A DNA stretch of 64,000 nucleotides, from the NCBI GenBank assembly GCA_964602655.1, contig CAZRSF010000005.1, positions 1-64,000 of the forward strand, read 5' to 3'. Below, one piece after another: positions 28,070-36,538 of this stretch. This DNA comes from Moduliflexus sp964602655 (GTDB lineage Bacteria > Moduliflexota > Moduliflexia > Moduliflexales > Moduliflexaceae). The translations under genes were made by a program, and so were the position numbers. Numbering within the stretch: the first letter of the stretch is position 1; the number at the start of each line of letters is the position of its first letter. The notes under the pieces were generated by a model that did not search any database, was not told where the DNA came from, and saw nothing but the letters and a program-made list of their open reading frames with translations.

Positions 28070-29200
28070 ATGCAGGAAACATGTCCCAAATGCGGGCGTC
28101 TAAGAACTCCAAACGATCTGTCAATAATAGAATGTCCGAAATGTGGAATCATCTATGCCAAATATGGAACTTCAACGAAAGCGCAGAAGATAACACCGCT
28201 AAATTTGGAAGAAGATTCTCTTCAAGATGAAATTCGTCGGCGTGTATTCGACCGTGAAAAACAACTTCGAAAACAGCAAGAAAAAGAGAATCATACGCAG
28301 GCGACGATAGAAGCCTTAAAAGAAATCTCGGATATTCCAGAAGAAGAAGTCAAAAAGATTGCGACACGCGTTCAGATCGAACACTCGATGGAGCAAGAAT
28401 ACCAGAATGCAAAAATTTATGCGAAATGGACATTTCTTCGTTGGGGAATTGCTGTGATTGGATTCATTCTTGTTGTTAAAATCGGCTTTTGGGCGTATGA
28501 TACGTGGCGTTTTTCAAAAGTATCGTATCTCGCTGTTTTTACGAGCGGTACGGACGAAACTGCCCAACCAGTCGATTCATTACAAGAAATTCCGATTACG
28601 ATGGAAATGTTTATGCTACATGTCACATGGCGTTCATTTCCAGGCGGAAGTCATCATACAGTCTTACGCATTTTTGACGGGGATGCTAAAGAAGTTTCTA
28701 AATCTGATTTGGTGAGTAATAATTCTGGAGAATTGTATATGGTATTTCCTTATCGTCCGAATATCAATTTGGATGAACCTGGAAAATGGCGATTCGACCT
28801 TCGTATAGATAATCGAAAAATGTTAGAAGAGTATATCACAGTTCTTCCCCCAGATGGAGTGACTGCGATGAATAAAATTCAAGTTCTTTCATGTTCGCCA
28901 TCCACCGAAAAACCTCTGCAAATCGGGAAATTTGTGACATTTAAAGTTAAGACAACATACGATTTACGAAGCGATAGCAGCGGAAAGCTCTGGTTGACTG
29001 TTGAACAGGCCAAAGCAGATAAAAAACCGATCCTTTTTTCTCAAGATCACGCCGTTCTGAAAGGAAAAGAAACGCGAACATTAGAAACCAGAATTCAGAT
29101 TCCTGCCACCAAATATCTTGATGTGTATGCTATTCTTAAGACACCCTCTTCTCAATCACAACGCATATTCGATTCCTGTTCTTATCAGGTCAGAGAATAA
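28070..29200 (+). CDS. Zinc-ribbon, single-pass membrane protein of unknown function
   Basis: The N-terminus carries two CPxCG knuckles (CPKCGR at 5-10, CPKCGIIYAKYG near 26-37), the signature of a short zinc ribbon. A charged, helical stretch of about 70 residues follows, then one transmembrane segment (about 125-147, WGIAVIGFILVVKIGFWAYDTW) and an outside domain of about 220 residues that looks all-beta. I do not recognise the outer domain. The start at 28070 follows GAAGAGGG; upstream in-frame codons are unlikely because the ribbon should be N-terminal. The gene is clearly more AT-rich than the GC-rich genes on both sides, which suggests a different history. Confidence 0.8.
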   Translation: MQETCPKCGRLRTPNDLSIIECPKCGIIYAKYGTSTKAQKITPLNLEEDSLQDEIRRRVFDREKQLRKQQEKENHTQATIEALKEISDIPEEEVKKIATRVQIEHSMEQEYQNAKIYAKWTFLRWGIAVIGFILVVKIGFWAYDTWRFSKVSYLAVFTSGTDETAQPVDSLQEIPITMEMFMLHVTWRSFPGGSHHTVLRIFDGDAKEVSKSDLVSNNSGELYMVFPYRPNINLDEPGKWRFDLRIDNRKMLEEYITVLPPDGVTAMNKIQVLSCSPSTEKPLQIGKFVTFKVKTTYDLRSDSSGKLWLTVEQAKADKKPILFSQDHAVLKGKETRTLETRIQIPATKYLDVYAILKTPSSQSQRIFDSCSYQVRE

Positions 29201-29211
29201 AAAATTCTCTC

Positions 29212-29241
29212 TTGACAAGCGCATAGAGGCATAATTATACC
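29212..29241 (+). promoter_or_regulatory. Promoter-like element without an obvious gene
   Basis: TTGACA at 29212-29217 and TATACC at 29236-29241 are separated by 18 bp and point rightward. Downstream lie only a palindrome and the convergent end of the phosphodiester glycosidase gene. It could drive a small RNA or be fortuitous. Confidence 0.3.
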
Positions 29242-29276
29242 AATTGTGTTAAAAAAGATCATCTTCGGCACGTCGA

Positions 29277-29307
29277 GACTTGCGAGGTTTTCAAGACCTC
29301 GGAAGTC
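29277..29307. repeat. 31-nt palindrome, family A copy 2
   Basis: Arms GACTTGCGAGGTTTT and AAGACCTCGGAAGTC around a single C, with two mismatched pairs. It has the same 15+1+15 layout and core as copies at 18681, 53082 and 54400; this is the most degenerate copy. Confidence 0.7.
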
Positions 29308-29374
29308 TGATATTTATGATCTATTCAAAGGCTATTGGTATAAGTTGTTTTTCGGGGATATTTCTGAATCGCCT

Positions 29375-30352
29375 CTATCTGATTTTATGCGCAAAGACGC
29401 CGAGATGGTTGGCGACCGGGCGTTCGCGTCCGGCGGGAACGCGCCCGTGAATCGGGGAATTCACCACGCGCGGCTTGCCGTTTTCGCCTTGAATCGCAAG
29501 TGTTGTTGAGCCGCCGCCATCGAGATTCAAACCGGTAAATGCGCCGTATTGCACGGCTAAATCAGCTAATTCCGGTAATGTCATCCCTTCGCTGTAATTT
29601 GGTTGGCGTCCATCCACAACGAAGAGCAGCAGTATCTTTCCTGTTTGATTAATCGCCACTGCTGTTCGCGGACCGGGCTTATTCGCGTAGTAGCGGTCAT
29701 CCACTTGCTGAATCGGCGCCCCGTCTTTGACGAAAATCCAATACCCGGAGATGGCATAATACGGTTCTGGCAACGCTTGACCGATGGCAATCTGGTTTTC
29801 TTTGCCGATGTAAAGCGTATCATATTCCGGGTGCGGCTGCGAATAGGGCTGACCTTCGAAGATTGTCAGACCGAACACATTGACCGGATCGCCGACATGC
29901 GGATAATAGGAGAATGGGCCATGCGCGAAAAACGGCGTGAAAAACCCCGCGTTAATCGCAATCTGTACACCGAATTCTTCAGCAAACTGCGAGGTGGTTC
30001 TGGCGGCGAGTTGGTGGCCTTTCGTGGAATTTGGCGGCGTGACGAACAGGCGCAGACCGGGCGTTGTCAAGTCAATTGAAACGATATGCGCCACAATCGG
30101 GCGCGGCGTGTCGAAGATTTCGCGGTGATAGATTACACCCTGAAACAGTGCGTGATCCTGAGCGGGACGAGGCTGCGGGCGATACAAGAGCCAGACGCTA
30201 TATCCGCCGCTGAAAAGCAATAGCAGGGCGATGCAACGGAGAAACCACACCGTGAACTTGCGCAACCACGTCGGACGATACAGCCGTCTGCTCGCGCCGA
30301 AAAGCACAAGACTGCCGAAAAATAGCAGCATCGTGATAAGAAGAACGTTCAT
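29375..30352 (-). CDS. Phosphodiester glycosidase (NAGPA-like) domain membrane protein
   Basis: Two N-terminal hydrophobic segments (about 2-20 and 32-52) anchor a C-terminal phosphodiester glycosidase domain of the family of NAGPA, the uncovering enzyme that removes GlcNAc from a phosphodiester. Hallmarks are AINAGFFTPF, GPRTAVAINQTG, then NLDGGGSTTLAIQG and RPVANHLGVF at the end. The domain probably faces the periplasm and acts on phosphodiester-linked sugars in envelope or exopolysaccharide. Its start codon overlaps the stop of the upstream lipoprotein gene by 4 bases, so the two are translationally coupled. Confidence 0.9.
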   Translation of the reverse strand: MNVLLITMLLFFGSLVLFGASRRLYRPTWLRKFTVWFLRCIALLLLFSGGYSVWLLYRPQPRPAQDHALFQGVIYHREIFDTPRPIVAHIVSIDLTTPGLRLFVTPPNSTKGHQLAARTTSQFAEEFGVQIAINAGFFTPFFAHGPFSYYPHVGDPVNVFGLTIFEGQPYSQPHPEYDTLYIGKENQIAIGQALPEPYYAISGYWIFVKDGAPIQQVDDRYYANKPGPRTAVAINQTGKILLLFVVDGRQPNYSEGMTLPELADLAVQYGAFTGLNLDGGGSTTLAIQGENGKPRVVNSPIHGRVPAGRERPVANHLGVFAHKIR

Positions 30353-31113
30353 TGAATTGAAAAACGCTGCCGCAGCGCGTTCATAAAATCCTGATACGCT
30401 TGCGTTTTCATGCGGGCGACCTGCTGCTGGTCGGCGGCTTCGCGCTCAAGGCGTCCGCTGAAGGCGGCGCTGTCGGCTTCCGGCGGCGTCAGCATCAGCC
30501 ATTTGCCGCTTTTGACATCCATTACCACGCCTTTCAGCCGAATCCGCATCCGCTGCACTTCATCGGGAATCAATTGACCAAGGAACGGCGCCCACGAAAT
30601 GACTTTCGTGACCTGATCTTCCTGCGCGGTTTCGATGATGCCCCAATAGACGATGACCGTTGTTGCGCCGGTTTGCGCGGCAGTCAATCGTAAGACCTGT
30701 TTCAATGGCGCGGGAGGCGTTGCTGTCTCGCCCTGCGCCGCTTGTTTGGGTTGTTCGGGAATGCCGCTTAACGGCGTGACGGTAAAATAGTCCCGCATCG
30801 CCTGAAGCATATCATCGTCCGGGAACATCGCGCCGGATTGGATCAATAAAATGGCGTCGCCGCGCTTCAGCGTGACGGCGGAGGCGTCATTCAGCGCGGC
30901 CTGAATATCGGCCTCGCTGATGGCCTGTTCCGCGCTGATGCCTAACACGGATAATTCATTCAATTCTCCCTGATAAAACGGGTTGCTTGCATGACCATAC
31001 CAGCCGTTGTCGTCCTGATAACCAGAGTTGGAAATCGAGCGCGTCCCGCAGCCAGTTAACAGCATTATGATGAACGTCGAAAAAATCAAATAATGGGTGG
31101 TTTTGATTTTCAT
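30349..31113 (-). CDS. Predicted lipoprotein of unknown function
   Basis: A hydrophobic leader ends in the lipobox LTGC (C22), so the mature 233-residue protein is probably lipid-anchored. No known fold is recognisable. A middle segment (about residues 110-125) is rich in Gln, Ala, Pro and Thr. The beta-rich segment ATTVIVYWGIIETAQ and the later RIRLKGVVMDVKSGKWLML suggest a small alpha/beta domain. It overlaps the phosphodiester glycosidase gene by 4 bases and starts 18 bp after the small basic protein gene. Coupling suggests it supports the envelope role of the glycosidase. Confidence 0.8.
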   Translation of the reverse strand: MKIKTTHYLIFSTFIIMLLTGCGTRSISNSGYQDDNGWYGHASNPFYQGELNELSVLGISAEQAISEADIQAALNDASAVTLKRGDAILLIQSGAMFPDDDMLQAMRDYFTVTPLSGIPEQPKQAAQGETATPPAPLKQVLRLTAAQTGATTVIVYWGIIETAQEDQVTKVISWAPFLGQLIPDEVQRMRIRLKGVVMDVKSGKWLMLTPPEADSAAFSGRLEREAADQQQVARMKTQAYQDFMNALRQRFSIQ

Positions 31114-31131
31114 TATCTCACCTCTGGAATA

Positions 31132-31545
31132 TTATGTAAATTTCGATAGGACATTCAATTGCTCTTCTGTGTAACTTCTCCAACTACAGGGGAATGCTTC
31201 TTTGAATGCGCGATGAAAGCCGCGATAATTTCGGCGCAATCGTTCGGCCTTTCTCAGAAAAGTTTCCGACGAATACCTGCCAGCCAGATATTCGCGAATC
31301 AAATCCCTGACTAACACATCGCCAAGCGGTCTATCAGGGTCTTTTTTAAAGCGATATTTTCGTTTGGAAAGCATCGCAACCGCATTAAAATCGTCATCGC
31401 ACGCCTGGCCGACGAGGTGCTTATTCGTTCGGCGCAGCGCCCGATTTCGCCGCCGTTTATTGCGCGGAATGTTTTTCCGGGACGCGTGCGGCGATTCGCC
31501 ATAGGTATTGCGGCGCTGTTTTTCGTAATCCTGAAAATCCGACAT
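31132..31545 (-). CDS. Small Arg/Lys-rich hypothetical protein
   Basis: 137 residues with a strongly basic N-terminal half (KNIPRNKRRRNRALRRTNKH) and a helical C-terminal half (DVLVRDLIREYLAGRYSSE, AERLRRNYRGFHRAF). No domain is recognised. The charge suggests nucleic-acid or acidic-membrane binding. Its start lies 9 bp after the dynamin-like gene and its stop 18 bp before the lipoprotein gene, so it is inside a tight same-strand cluster, which supports it being real. No catalytic motif is visible. Confidence 0.7.
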   Translation of the reverse strand: MSDFQDYEKQRRNTYGESPHASRKNIPRNKRRRNRALRRTNKHLVGQACDDDFNAVAMLSKRKYRFKKDPDRPLGDVLVRDLIREYLAGRYSSETFLRKAERLRRNYRGFHRAFKEAFPCSWRSYTEEQLNVLSKFT

Positions 31546-31554
31546 ATCGTTGTG

Positions 31555-33282
31555 CTATTTCATGTTGATGCTGCGCTGAAATTGCTCTAACCGCGCAAGC
31601 AAGCCAACCAATTCCTGCTGGCCTTGCTCCAATTCCTCCTGTTCGGCGCGGCAGAAGCGATCCACCGGGCTGATCGTGTCTTTGATCTGCGTGAGCGTGT
31701 TCTGCATGTATTCATCGAATTCGCGCCCGACATTGCCTTTCAATTCCTCAATCAACGTTTGAATGCGGCTATTGAACTGCTCTTTGGCCTGTTTGCGTTT
31801 GCGCGGCAGGATGAACAGCCCGGCGGCGGCAATCGTCGTCGCGGCGAAAAAGCCGGTAATATCAAGAAAGAGACCGGACAAAACGGAAATCAAAATTGCG
31901 CCGATGCCGAGCGCCCCGACTTCGGCGGCAGCGAAATGAATCAGCGCGTTCTGAAAGGTTTTCAGGATATTCTGGCTTTCCTGACGGTAATTGAACTCTT
32001 TGATTTTTGAGCGGGCGTCTTTGATGACGCCCTGATAAATTTTGTCGCGATCATAGACGAACTGTCCGCCGATGTCTCCCAGCACTTTGCCGCGATACAC
32101 GTCCGGGTTCAATTGCTGTTTGTAGCTTTCCAGCGTGTCATCCCAGACTTTCATGCTCTTTTTGACAAGCCAGTCCGCCGCTTCGGTCAGCACGTCTTCG
32201 ATCTGCTCGCTGGAATCCTTGACGACCTGTTCGTGGAATTGCTGCTGCGCTTTTTCTTTCGAGGTAATATCCCAAATATTGCGGAGTTGCAGGAAATCAT
32301 CCACAAAATCGTAGGCGCGGTTGCGCAGGTCGAGCAGAATATTTTCGACCCGCAGCAGAAAGCGGGAATAGTTCTCTTTCAGGTCGTCGCGGGTGTAGGC
32401 CAATTGCTTTTCGATCTGCTGCAACTTGCGGCGGTCTTCGGCCACGACGTCGAGTTTTTGTTTCAATTCCTGCTGCGCGGTCAGGCAAATCGGCTGAACA
32501 GTGTTGAGCGGATTTTGCAGTTTCAATCGAATCCGCTCGCCTTCGTTCAGGGCATTGTAAAGGTATTGTTCGAGGGCCGCAAAACGGCTGGTTTCGAGTA
32601 ATGTCTGATTACCAGTGGTTTTGGCCTCGAACGCCTGAAGCACGGACAGCGGGAAAATTTGCGGTTCCATCCCCAAAATTTTCGCGGCCTCGCGCCGTAA
32701 ATATTCGAAAATGATGTTCACGTCTTTGGCGCTTTTCGTATCAATTTTATTCAGCAAAAAGAGGACTTTGCGCTTCCATTTGATACTGACGATTTCCAGA
32801 AACTCGCGCTCGCTGTCGGAAAGCGGGCGGTCGGCGGAGATGACGAACAGCACGAAATCCGCTTTCGGAATAAAATTGAGGGTCAGTTCGTCGTGTTCTT
32901 TCAGGAGAGAATTCGTGCCGGGCGTGTCCACGACATTGACCGTTTTCAGCAATTCCAGCGGAAAGCGCGTGACGCGCAGATTGTCCAGTACGCGCGACCC
33001 CGCTTCCTCGCCGTATTTCAAAATATTGATCAGATCGGTGGTCGGCGTCGGCCCTTCTTCCAACACTTTCTGGCCTAACAGCGTATTGACGAACGCCGAT
33101 TTGCCGGAATTGAATTCCCCGACAATGACGAGCAGAAACAGTTCGTCCAGCCCTTCGATTGCGTCTTTGATATTCGCAATGTCGCCCTGGCTTGCGCCGG
33201 TTTTCAGCAAGCAGGCGTGAATTTCCCACAGCAGCGTTTTTTCCTGATTCAAGTGGTCGTGATATTGTTCATGTAATAACAT
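31555..33282 (-). CDS. Bacterial dynamin-like GTPase
   Basis: Large GTPase predicted to bind and remodel membrane. The G domain has the P-loop GEFNSGKS (55-62), the G2 TPTTD (79-83), the G3 DTPG (119-122) and the G4 NKID (178-181). A long helical stalk follows. A hydrophobic hairpin (about 455-505, ending FILPRKRKQAKEQF) is the likely membrane-insertion paddle, and a final helical segment returns to the stalk. Length 575 is typical of single-gene bacterial dynamins. It is the first gene of a four-gene minus-strand cluster. Roles in other bacteria include membrane stress and phage tolerance; none is shown here. Confidence 0.92.
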   Translation of the reverse strand: MLLHEQYHDHLNQEKTLLWEIHACLLKTGASQGDIANIKDAIEGLDELFLLVIVGEFNSGKSAFVNTLLGQKVLEEGPTPTTDLINILKYGEEAGSRVLDNLRVTRFPLELLKTVNVVDTPGTNSLLKEHDELTLNFIPKADFVLFVISADRPLSDSEREFLEIVSIKWKRKVLFLLNKIDTKSAKDVNIIFEYLRREAAKILGMEPQIFPLSVLQAFEAKTTGNQTLLETSRFAALEQYLYNALNEGERIRLKLQNPLNTVQPICLTAQQELKQKLDVVAEDRRKLQQIEKQLAYTRDDLKENYSRFLLRVENILLDLRNRAYDFVDDFLQLRNIWDITSKEKAQQQFHEQVVKDSSEQIEDVLTEAADWLVKKSMKVWDDTLESYKQQLNPDVYRGKVLGDIGGQFVYDRDKIYQGVIKDARSKIKEFNYRQESQNILKTFQNALIHFAAAEVGALGIGAILISVLSGLFLDITGFFAATTIAAAGLFILPRKRKQAKEQFNSRIQTLIEELKGNVGREFDEYMQNTLTQIKDTISPVDRFCRAEQEELEQGQQELVGLLARLEQFQRSINMK

Positions 33283-33318
33283 AGTAATGATGCGGATTCA
33301 GTAAATTCTTAGGAGTGT

Positions 33319-33351
33319 CAAAGCTTGCTTTGACGGCCAAAGCAAGCTTTG
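33319..33351. repeat. Inverted repeat CAAAGCTTGCTTTG
   Basis: A 14-bp perfect stem (33319-33332 with 33338-33351) and a 5-nt loop ACGGC. Each arm is itself nearly palindromic around AAGCTT, so it could fold in several ways. Confidence 0.7.
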
Positions 33352-33424
33352 GCGCTCTGGATGCTCCTAAAATTTTATGAATCAATACGTATTGCACTGG
33401 TTCATTAATTTTTATGGCGTGTGT

Positions 33425-33485
33425 CGTACCGCCGACATCCTCGTCGGCCTCTCTTCATAAAACCGACGAGGACGTCGGCGGTACG
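33425..33485. repeat. Long inverted repeat, 23-bp stem
   Basis: Arms at 33425-33447 and 33463-33485 (CGTACCGCCGAC...CTCGTCGG and complement) pair with one mismatch around a 15-nt A/T-rich loop. No U-tract follows, so it is a repeat element more than a terminator. Confidence 0.8.
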
Positions 33486-33618
33486 AAGTGCTATTAAAAT
33501 TAATGACTCTGTGTGGCATGCGATAATTCTTAAGATTCGTTATTGCCACCTCTATTCGTCACTGACGAAATAGTCAATAAATAAAAGGGGAGGCGGCGTT
33601 TTTCCCATGAAATGACTT

Positions 33619-33744
33619 GACGAAACCGTGAAGACGTGGAATACGGCGATACGTCACGCATACATTCTTCGCGCCATGACGAGCGAAACAACATCCATCT
33701 CTCCCCGCGATTATGGGAGAATACAAGAGCGAGGCGGTTTCGTC
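33619..33744. repeat. Possible MITE-like element with 10-bp terminal inverted repeats
   Basis: GACGAAACCG at 33619-33628 is matched by its exact complement CGGTTTCGTC at 33735-33744, bounding about 126 bp of non-coding sequence. It resembles dispersed non-autonomous repeats, but only one copy is in the window and no target-site duplication is obvious. Confidence 0.4.
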
Positions 33745-33810
33745 GCAATGGCAGCGCATCACAATCCCCCCTGCGAAAAGCGGGGCAATTCATATTTCAG
33801 AGGTGTTCTT

Positions 33811-34386
33811 ATGAAAACATCAACATATTTCGAACGTTGGTTGATCTGTTGCATGACGTTATTGCTGCTTGTCTCGATTTTCGGATGCGACCCGGTTGAA
33901 AATCCTACCACGCCGGATGATTCCGACAAGAAAGATACCTATACGGTTCCGATTTCATCCAGTTATTTTTCCAAATTCGGAGCAGAATACAACTGGTTCG
34001 AAGGAGACGTATCGAGCGCAGAAGCGTATGTGTACGCGGCCTCGTCGAACGGCAATCCGTTTAACGCCGCCCGCTGGCAAGCGCCGTTTACGAAAGCCGG
34101 CGTCTATACCGTGCAGGCGTTTATTCCGGCGGAATCGCAGATGGCGGCCAATGCCCGTTACGACGTGATCGCCAATGGCCAGACGAAAAACGTGTACATC
34201 AGCCAGACGACAAACCCGAACAAATGGGTCTCTCTCGGATCGTACACCTTCAGCGGGCAGGGCGTCGAATATGTGGAGTTGACGAACGTCACCGGCGGCA
34301 CAAACACTCGTGTCGTCTTCAGCGCGTTGAAATTCACGCGGGAAACGGCTGACGCAAAGCTTCTGCCGTCGCTCGCGCACCCCTAA
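33811..34386 (+). CDS. Lipoprotein with golvesin C-terminal-like domain
   Basis: The leader ends at a lipobox-like IFGC (C26), predicting a lipid-anchored surface or periplasmic protein. After a short linker (PTTPDDSDKK) comes one beta-sandwich domain. Its pattern, with ARYDVIANGQTKNVYISQ, WVSLGSYTF, VEYVELTNV and ending VVFSALKF, matches the golvesin/xanthan-lyase C-terminal family, which is associated with carbohydrate or cell-surface attachment. The frame is open upstream to 33628, but ATG 33811 has AGAGG seven bases before it and gives a proper leader. RNase R follows 22 bp later. Confidence 0.82.
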   Translation: MKTSTYFERWLICCMTLLLLVSIFGCDPVENPTTPDDSDKKDTYTVPISSSYFSKFGAEYNWFEGDVSSAEAYVYAASSNGNPFNAARWQAPFTKAGVYTVQAFIPAESQMAANARYDVIANGQTKNVYISQTTNPNKWVSLGSYTFSGQGVEYVELTNVTGGTNTRVVFSALKFTRETADAKLLPSLAHP

Positions 34387-34407
34387 ATCCACGTAAGGAA
34401 CACAATT

Positions 34408-36525
34408 ATGATTGATAAAACCGCGCTGCTGGAATTTTTTAAAACGTCCGTGCCGCAGACGATTGCGGAAAAAGATTTGTTGAAGCGGCTGGATGTGGAT
34501 AGCGATCACCGGCATGAGGTGAAAGCCGTCTTACACGAGTTGCTTGCCGCTGGCGAACTCGTGGAACTCAAAAAGAATCGCTTCGCGCTGCCGGACGCGC
34601 TCGGCTTTGTCGTGGGGCGCGTACAGGGCAATCGCAAGGGCTTTGCGTTCGTGCTTCCTTTGCTGCCGGGCAAAGCGGACGTGTTCGTCAGCCCGGACAA
34701 TTTAGGGAATGCGTTTCATGGCGATACGGTCGTCGTGAAAGTCGAACGCCGCAGCACTCCCGGCAAAACAGCGGAAGGCGAAGTCGTCCAGATTTTGCAG
34801 CGCGGCCAAACTCGCGTCATCGGCTCGTACGAGGCGCACGGCGATTATGGCTACGTCATCCCGGAAGATCTGAAATTGCCGTTCAAAGTCTATATTGACG
34901 CGGAGCATACGCTGGACGCGAAGTCGCGCCAAATCGTCGTGGCGCAGATTCTCCGGCATGACGAACATCACCGCAACCCGGACGGCGAGATCGTCAAGAT
35001 TCTTGGCTATCCGCTGACGCAAGGGATTGACGAGCAAATCATCATCCACATGCACCACCTGCCGACCGAATTCCCGATAGACGCGCTGCATGAGGCGGAT
35101 GCCTTTCCCGATAAGATTTCCGACGAGGAACTCGCCAAACGCCTCGATTTGCGGGACGACTGCATTTTTACGATTGACGGCGAAAATGCGCGGGATTTTG
35201 ACGACGCGGTGTCGCTGCAACGCCTCGATAATGGCAATTACCGGCTCGGCGTGCATATTGCGGATGTAAATTATTACATCGCCGAAGGGAGCGCGTTGGA
35301 TCAGGAAGCGTATCAGCGCGGCACGAGCGTCTATTTTCCTGACCGCGCCATTCCGATGTTCCCGGAGCGGATTTCGAACAACCTCTGTTCCTTGCGGGAA
35401 GGCGAAGACCGGCTTACCATGTCGGCGTTCATGGAATTCGATCCGACGATGAAACTCGTCCAGTACGACCTGACGCCGAGCGTGATTCGGAGCAAAGCGC
35501 GTCTGACTTATACCGCCGTGCGGCAAATGCTGAAAGACGGCGACGCGACGCTGCGGGAACGCTACGCCGCGCTGCTGCCGACGCTCGAATTGATGAAAGA
35601 ACTGTCGGAACTGCTGCTGCAAAAACGCATGGCGCGAGGCAGCCTCGATTTCGACCTGCCTGAGCCGGAAATCATTCTGGACATTCAGGGCAACGTGGAA
35701 AGCATTCTGAAAGCGGAACGCAACCTCGCGCACCGCTTGATCGAAGAATTCATGCTTGCCGCCAACGAGACGGTGGCGACGCATTTGACCTGGATGAACA
35801 TTCCGACGATGTATCGGACGCATGAGCCGCCGGATGAAGGCAAAATCGGCCTGCTGAACGAATTCATCGGCACGTTGGGACTGCATATCCGCTCGACGAA
35901 AAACCTGCATCCGAAAGATATTCAACGCCTGCTCAAAGATGTGCGCGGCAAGACGACCGAGCATCTCGTCAACACCATTGCGCTGCGCGCCATGAAACAA
36001 GCCCGCTACACTGTGCAGAATGCCGGGCATTTCGGCCTCGCTTCGACCTGCTACACACATTTCACCTCGCCGATCCGCCGCTATCCCGACTTGATCGTGC
36101 ATCGCGTCCTGAAAGCTGCGCTCGCCGGAGAAGCGTTCGCGGAGGAAATGCAGGAGCGGCAGCGGGAGCATCTTAACACGATTGCCGAACATTCTTCGAT
36201 GCGCGAGCGGATTGCGGTGGAGGCGGAGCGGGAGATTATCGCAGTCAAAAAGCTCCGTTTTATGGAAGACAAAGTCGGCGATGTGTTCGACGGCGTGATT
36301 TCCGGCGTCGCCAACTTCGGGCTGTTTGTGGAACTGCGCGACTATTTTGTCGAAGGATTGGTACATGTCACCAATCTGCACGACGATTACTATCATTACC
36401 GCGAAGAAACCTACAGTTTGATCGGCGAACGCACCAAAAAAACCTACCGTGTCGGCGACGCCGTCCGCGTCCAGATCGCCGATGTCAGCGTCTCCAAGCG
36501 TCAGATTGATTTTCTGCTGCTGTAA
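34408..36525 (+). CDS. rnr: Ribonuclease R
   Basis: 3'-5' exoribonuclease that degrades structured RNA. Order of domains: an N-terminal winged-helix-like segment, cold-shock OB folds (about 70-220), the RNB catalytic domain beginning with the metal-binding IDGENARDFDDAVS (about 255-268) and HIADVNYYI, then a C-terminal S1 domain (VGDVFDGVISGVANFGLFVEL). The RNB signature (GTSVYFPDRAIPMFPE, SNNLCSL) is complete. 705 residues is normal for RNase R/VacB. The 22-bp gap to the lipoprotein gene and 13-bp gap to the antitoxin gene suggest a shared transcript. Confidence 0.96.
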   Translation: MIDKTALLEFFKTSVPQTIAEKDLLKRLDVDSDHRHEVKAVLHELLAAGELVELKKNRFALPDALGFVVGRVQGNRKGFAFVLPLLPGKADVFVSPDNLGNAFHGDTVVVKVERRSTPGKTAEGEVVQILQRGQTRVIGSYEAHGDYGYVIPEDLKLPFKVYIDAEHTLDAKSRQIVVAQILRHDEHHRNPDGEIVKILGYPLTQGIDEQIIIHMHHLPTEFPIDALHEADAFPDKISDEELAKRLDLRDDCIFTIDGENARDFDDAVSLQRLDNGNYRLGVHIADVNYYIAEGSALDQEAYQRGTSVYFPDRAIPMFPERISNNLCSLREGEDRLTMSAFMEFDPTMKLVQYDLTPSVIRSKARLTYTAVRQMLKDGDATLRERYAALLPTLELMKELSELLLQKRMARGSLDFDLPEPEIILDIQGNVESILKAERNLAHRLIEEFMLAANETVATHLTWMNIPTMYRTHEPPDEGKIGLLNEFIGTLGLHIRSTKNLHPKDIQRLLKDVRGKTTEHLVNTIALRAMKQARYTVQNAGHFGLASTCYTHFTSPIRRYPDLIVHRVLKAALAGEAFAEEMQERQREHLNTIAEHSSMRERIAVEAEREIIAVKKLRFMEDKVGDVFDGVISGVANFGLFVELRDYFVEGLVHVTNLHDDYYHYREETYSLIGERTKKTYRVGDAVRVQIADVSVSKRQIDFLLL

Positions 36526-36538
36526 CAAGGAGGACACT

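Larger units (their letters stand above)
33283..33810. other. Gene-free intergenic region rich in inverted repeats
   Basis: Divergent space between the dynamin-like gene and the golvesin-domain lipoprotein gene. It contains three structured elements listed separately. An open frame on the minus strand (33530-33793) looks like translated repeat rather than a gene. Confidence 0.7.

Noticed and set aside
29246..29509. 87-codon plus-strand frame with GTG start after the promoter-like element
   Set aside because: Half of it is antisense to the conserved end of the phosphodiester glycosidase and part is palindrome. No domain or ribosome site is visible.
33346..33366. TGGCGC-N5-ATGCT, a weak sigma-54-like match
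   Set aside because: The -12 element is poor, it lies in the arm of an inverted repeat, and no gene follows in a suitable position.
33530..33793. 87-codon minus-strand frame in the repeat-rich gap
   Set aside because: It overlaps the inverted-repeat-bounded segment and resembles translated dispersed repeat, with no ribosome site or domain.
34702..36537. 611-codon minus-strand open frame opposite RNase R
   Set aside because: RNase R is certain by motif. The antisense product is Arg/His/Phe-rich with no fold and no ribosome site.
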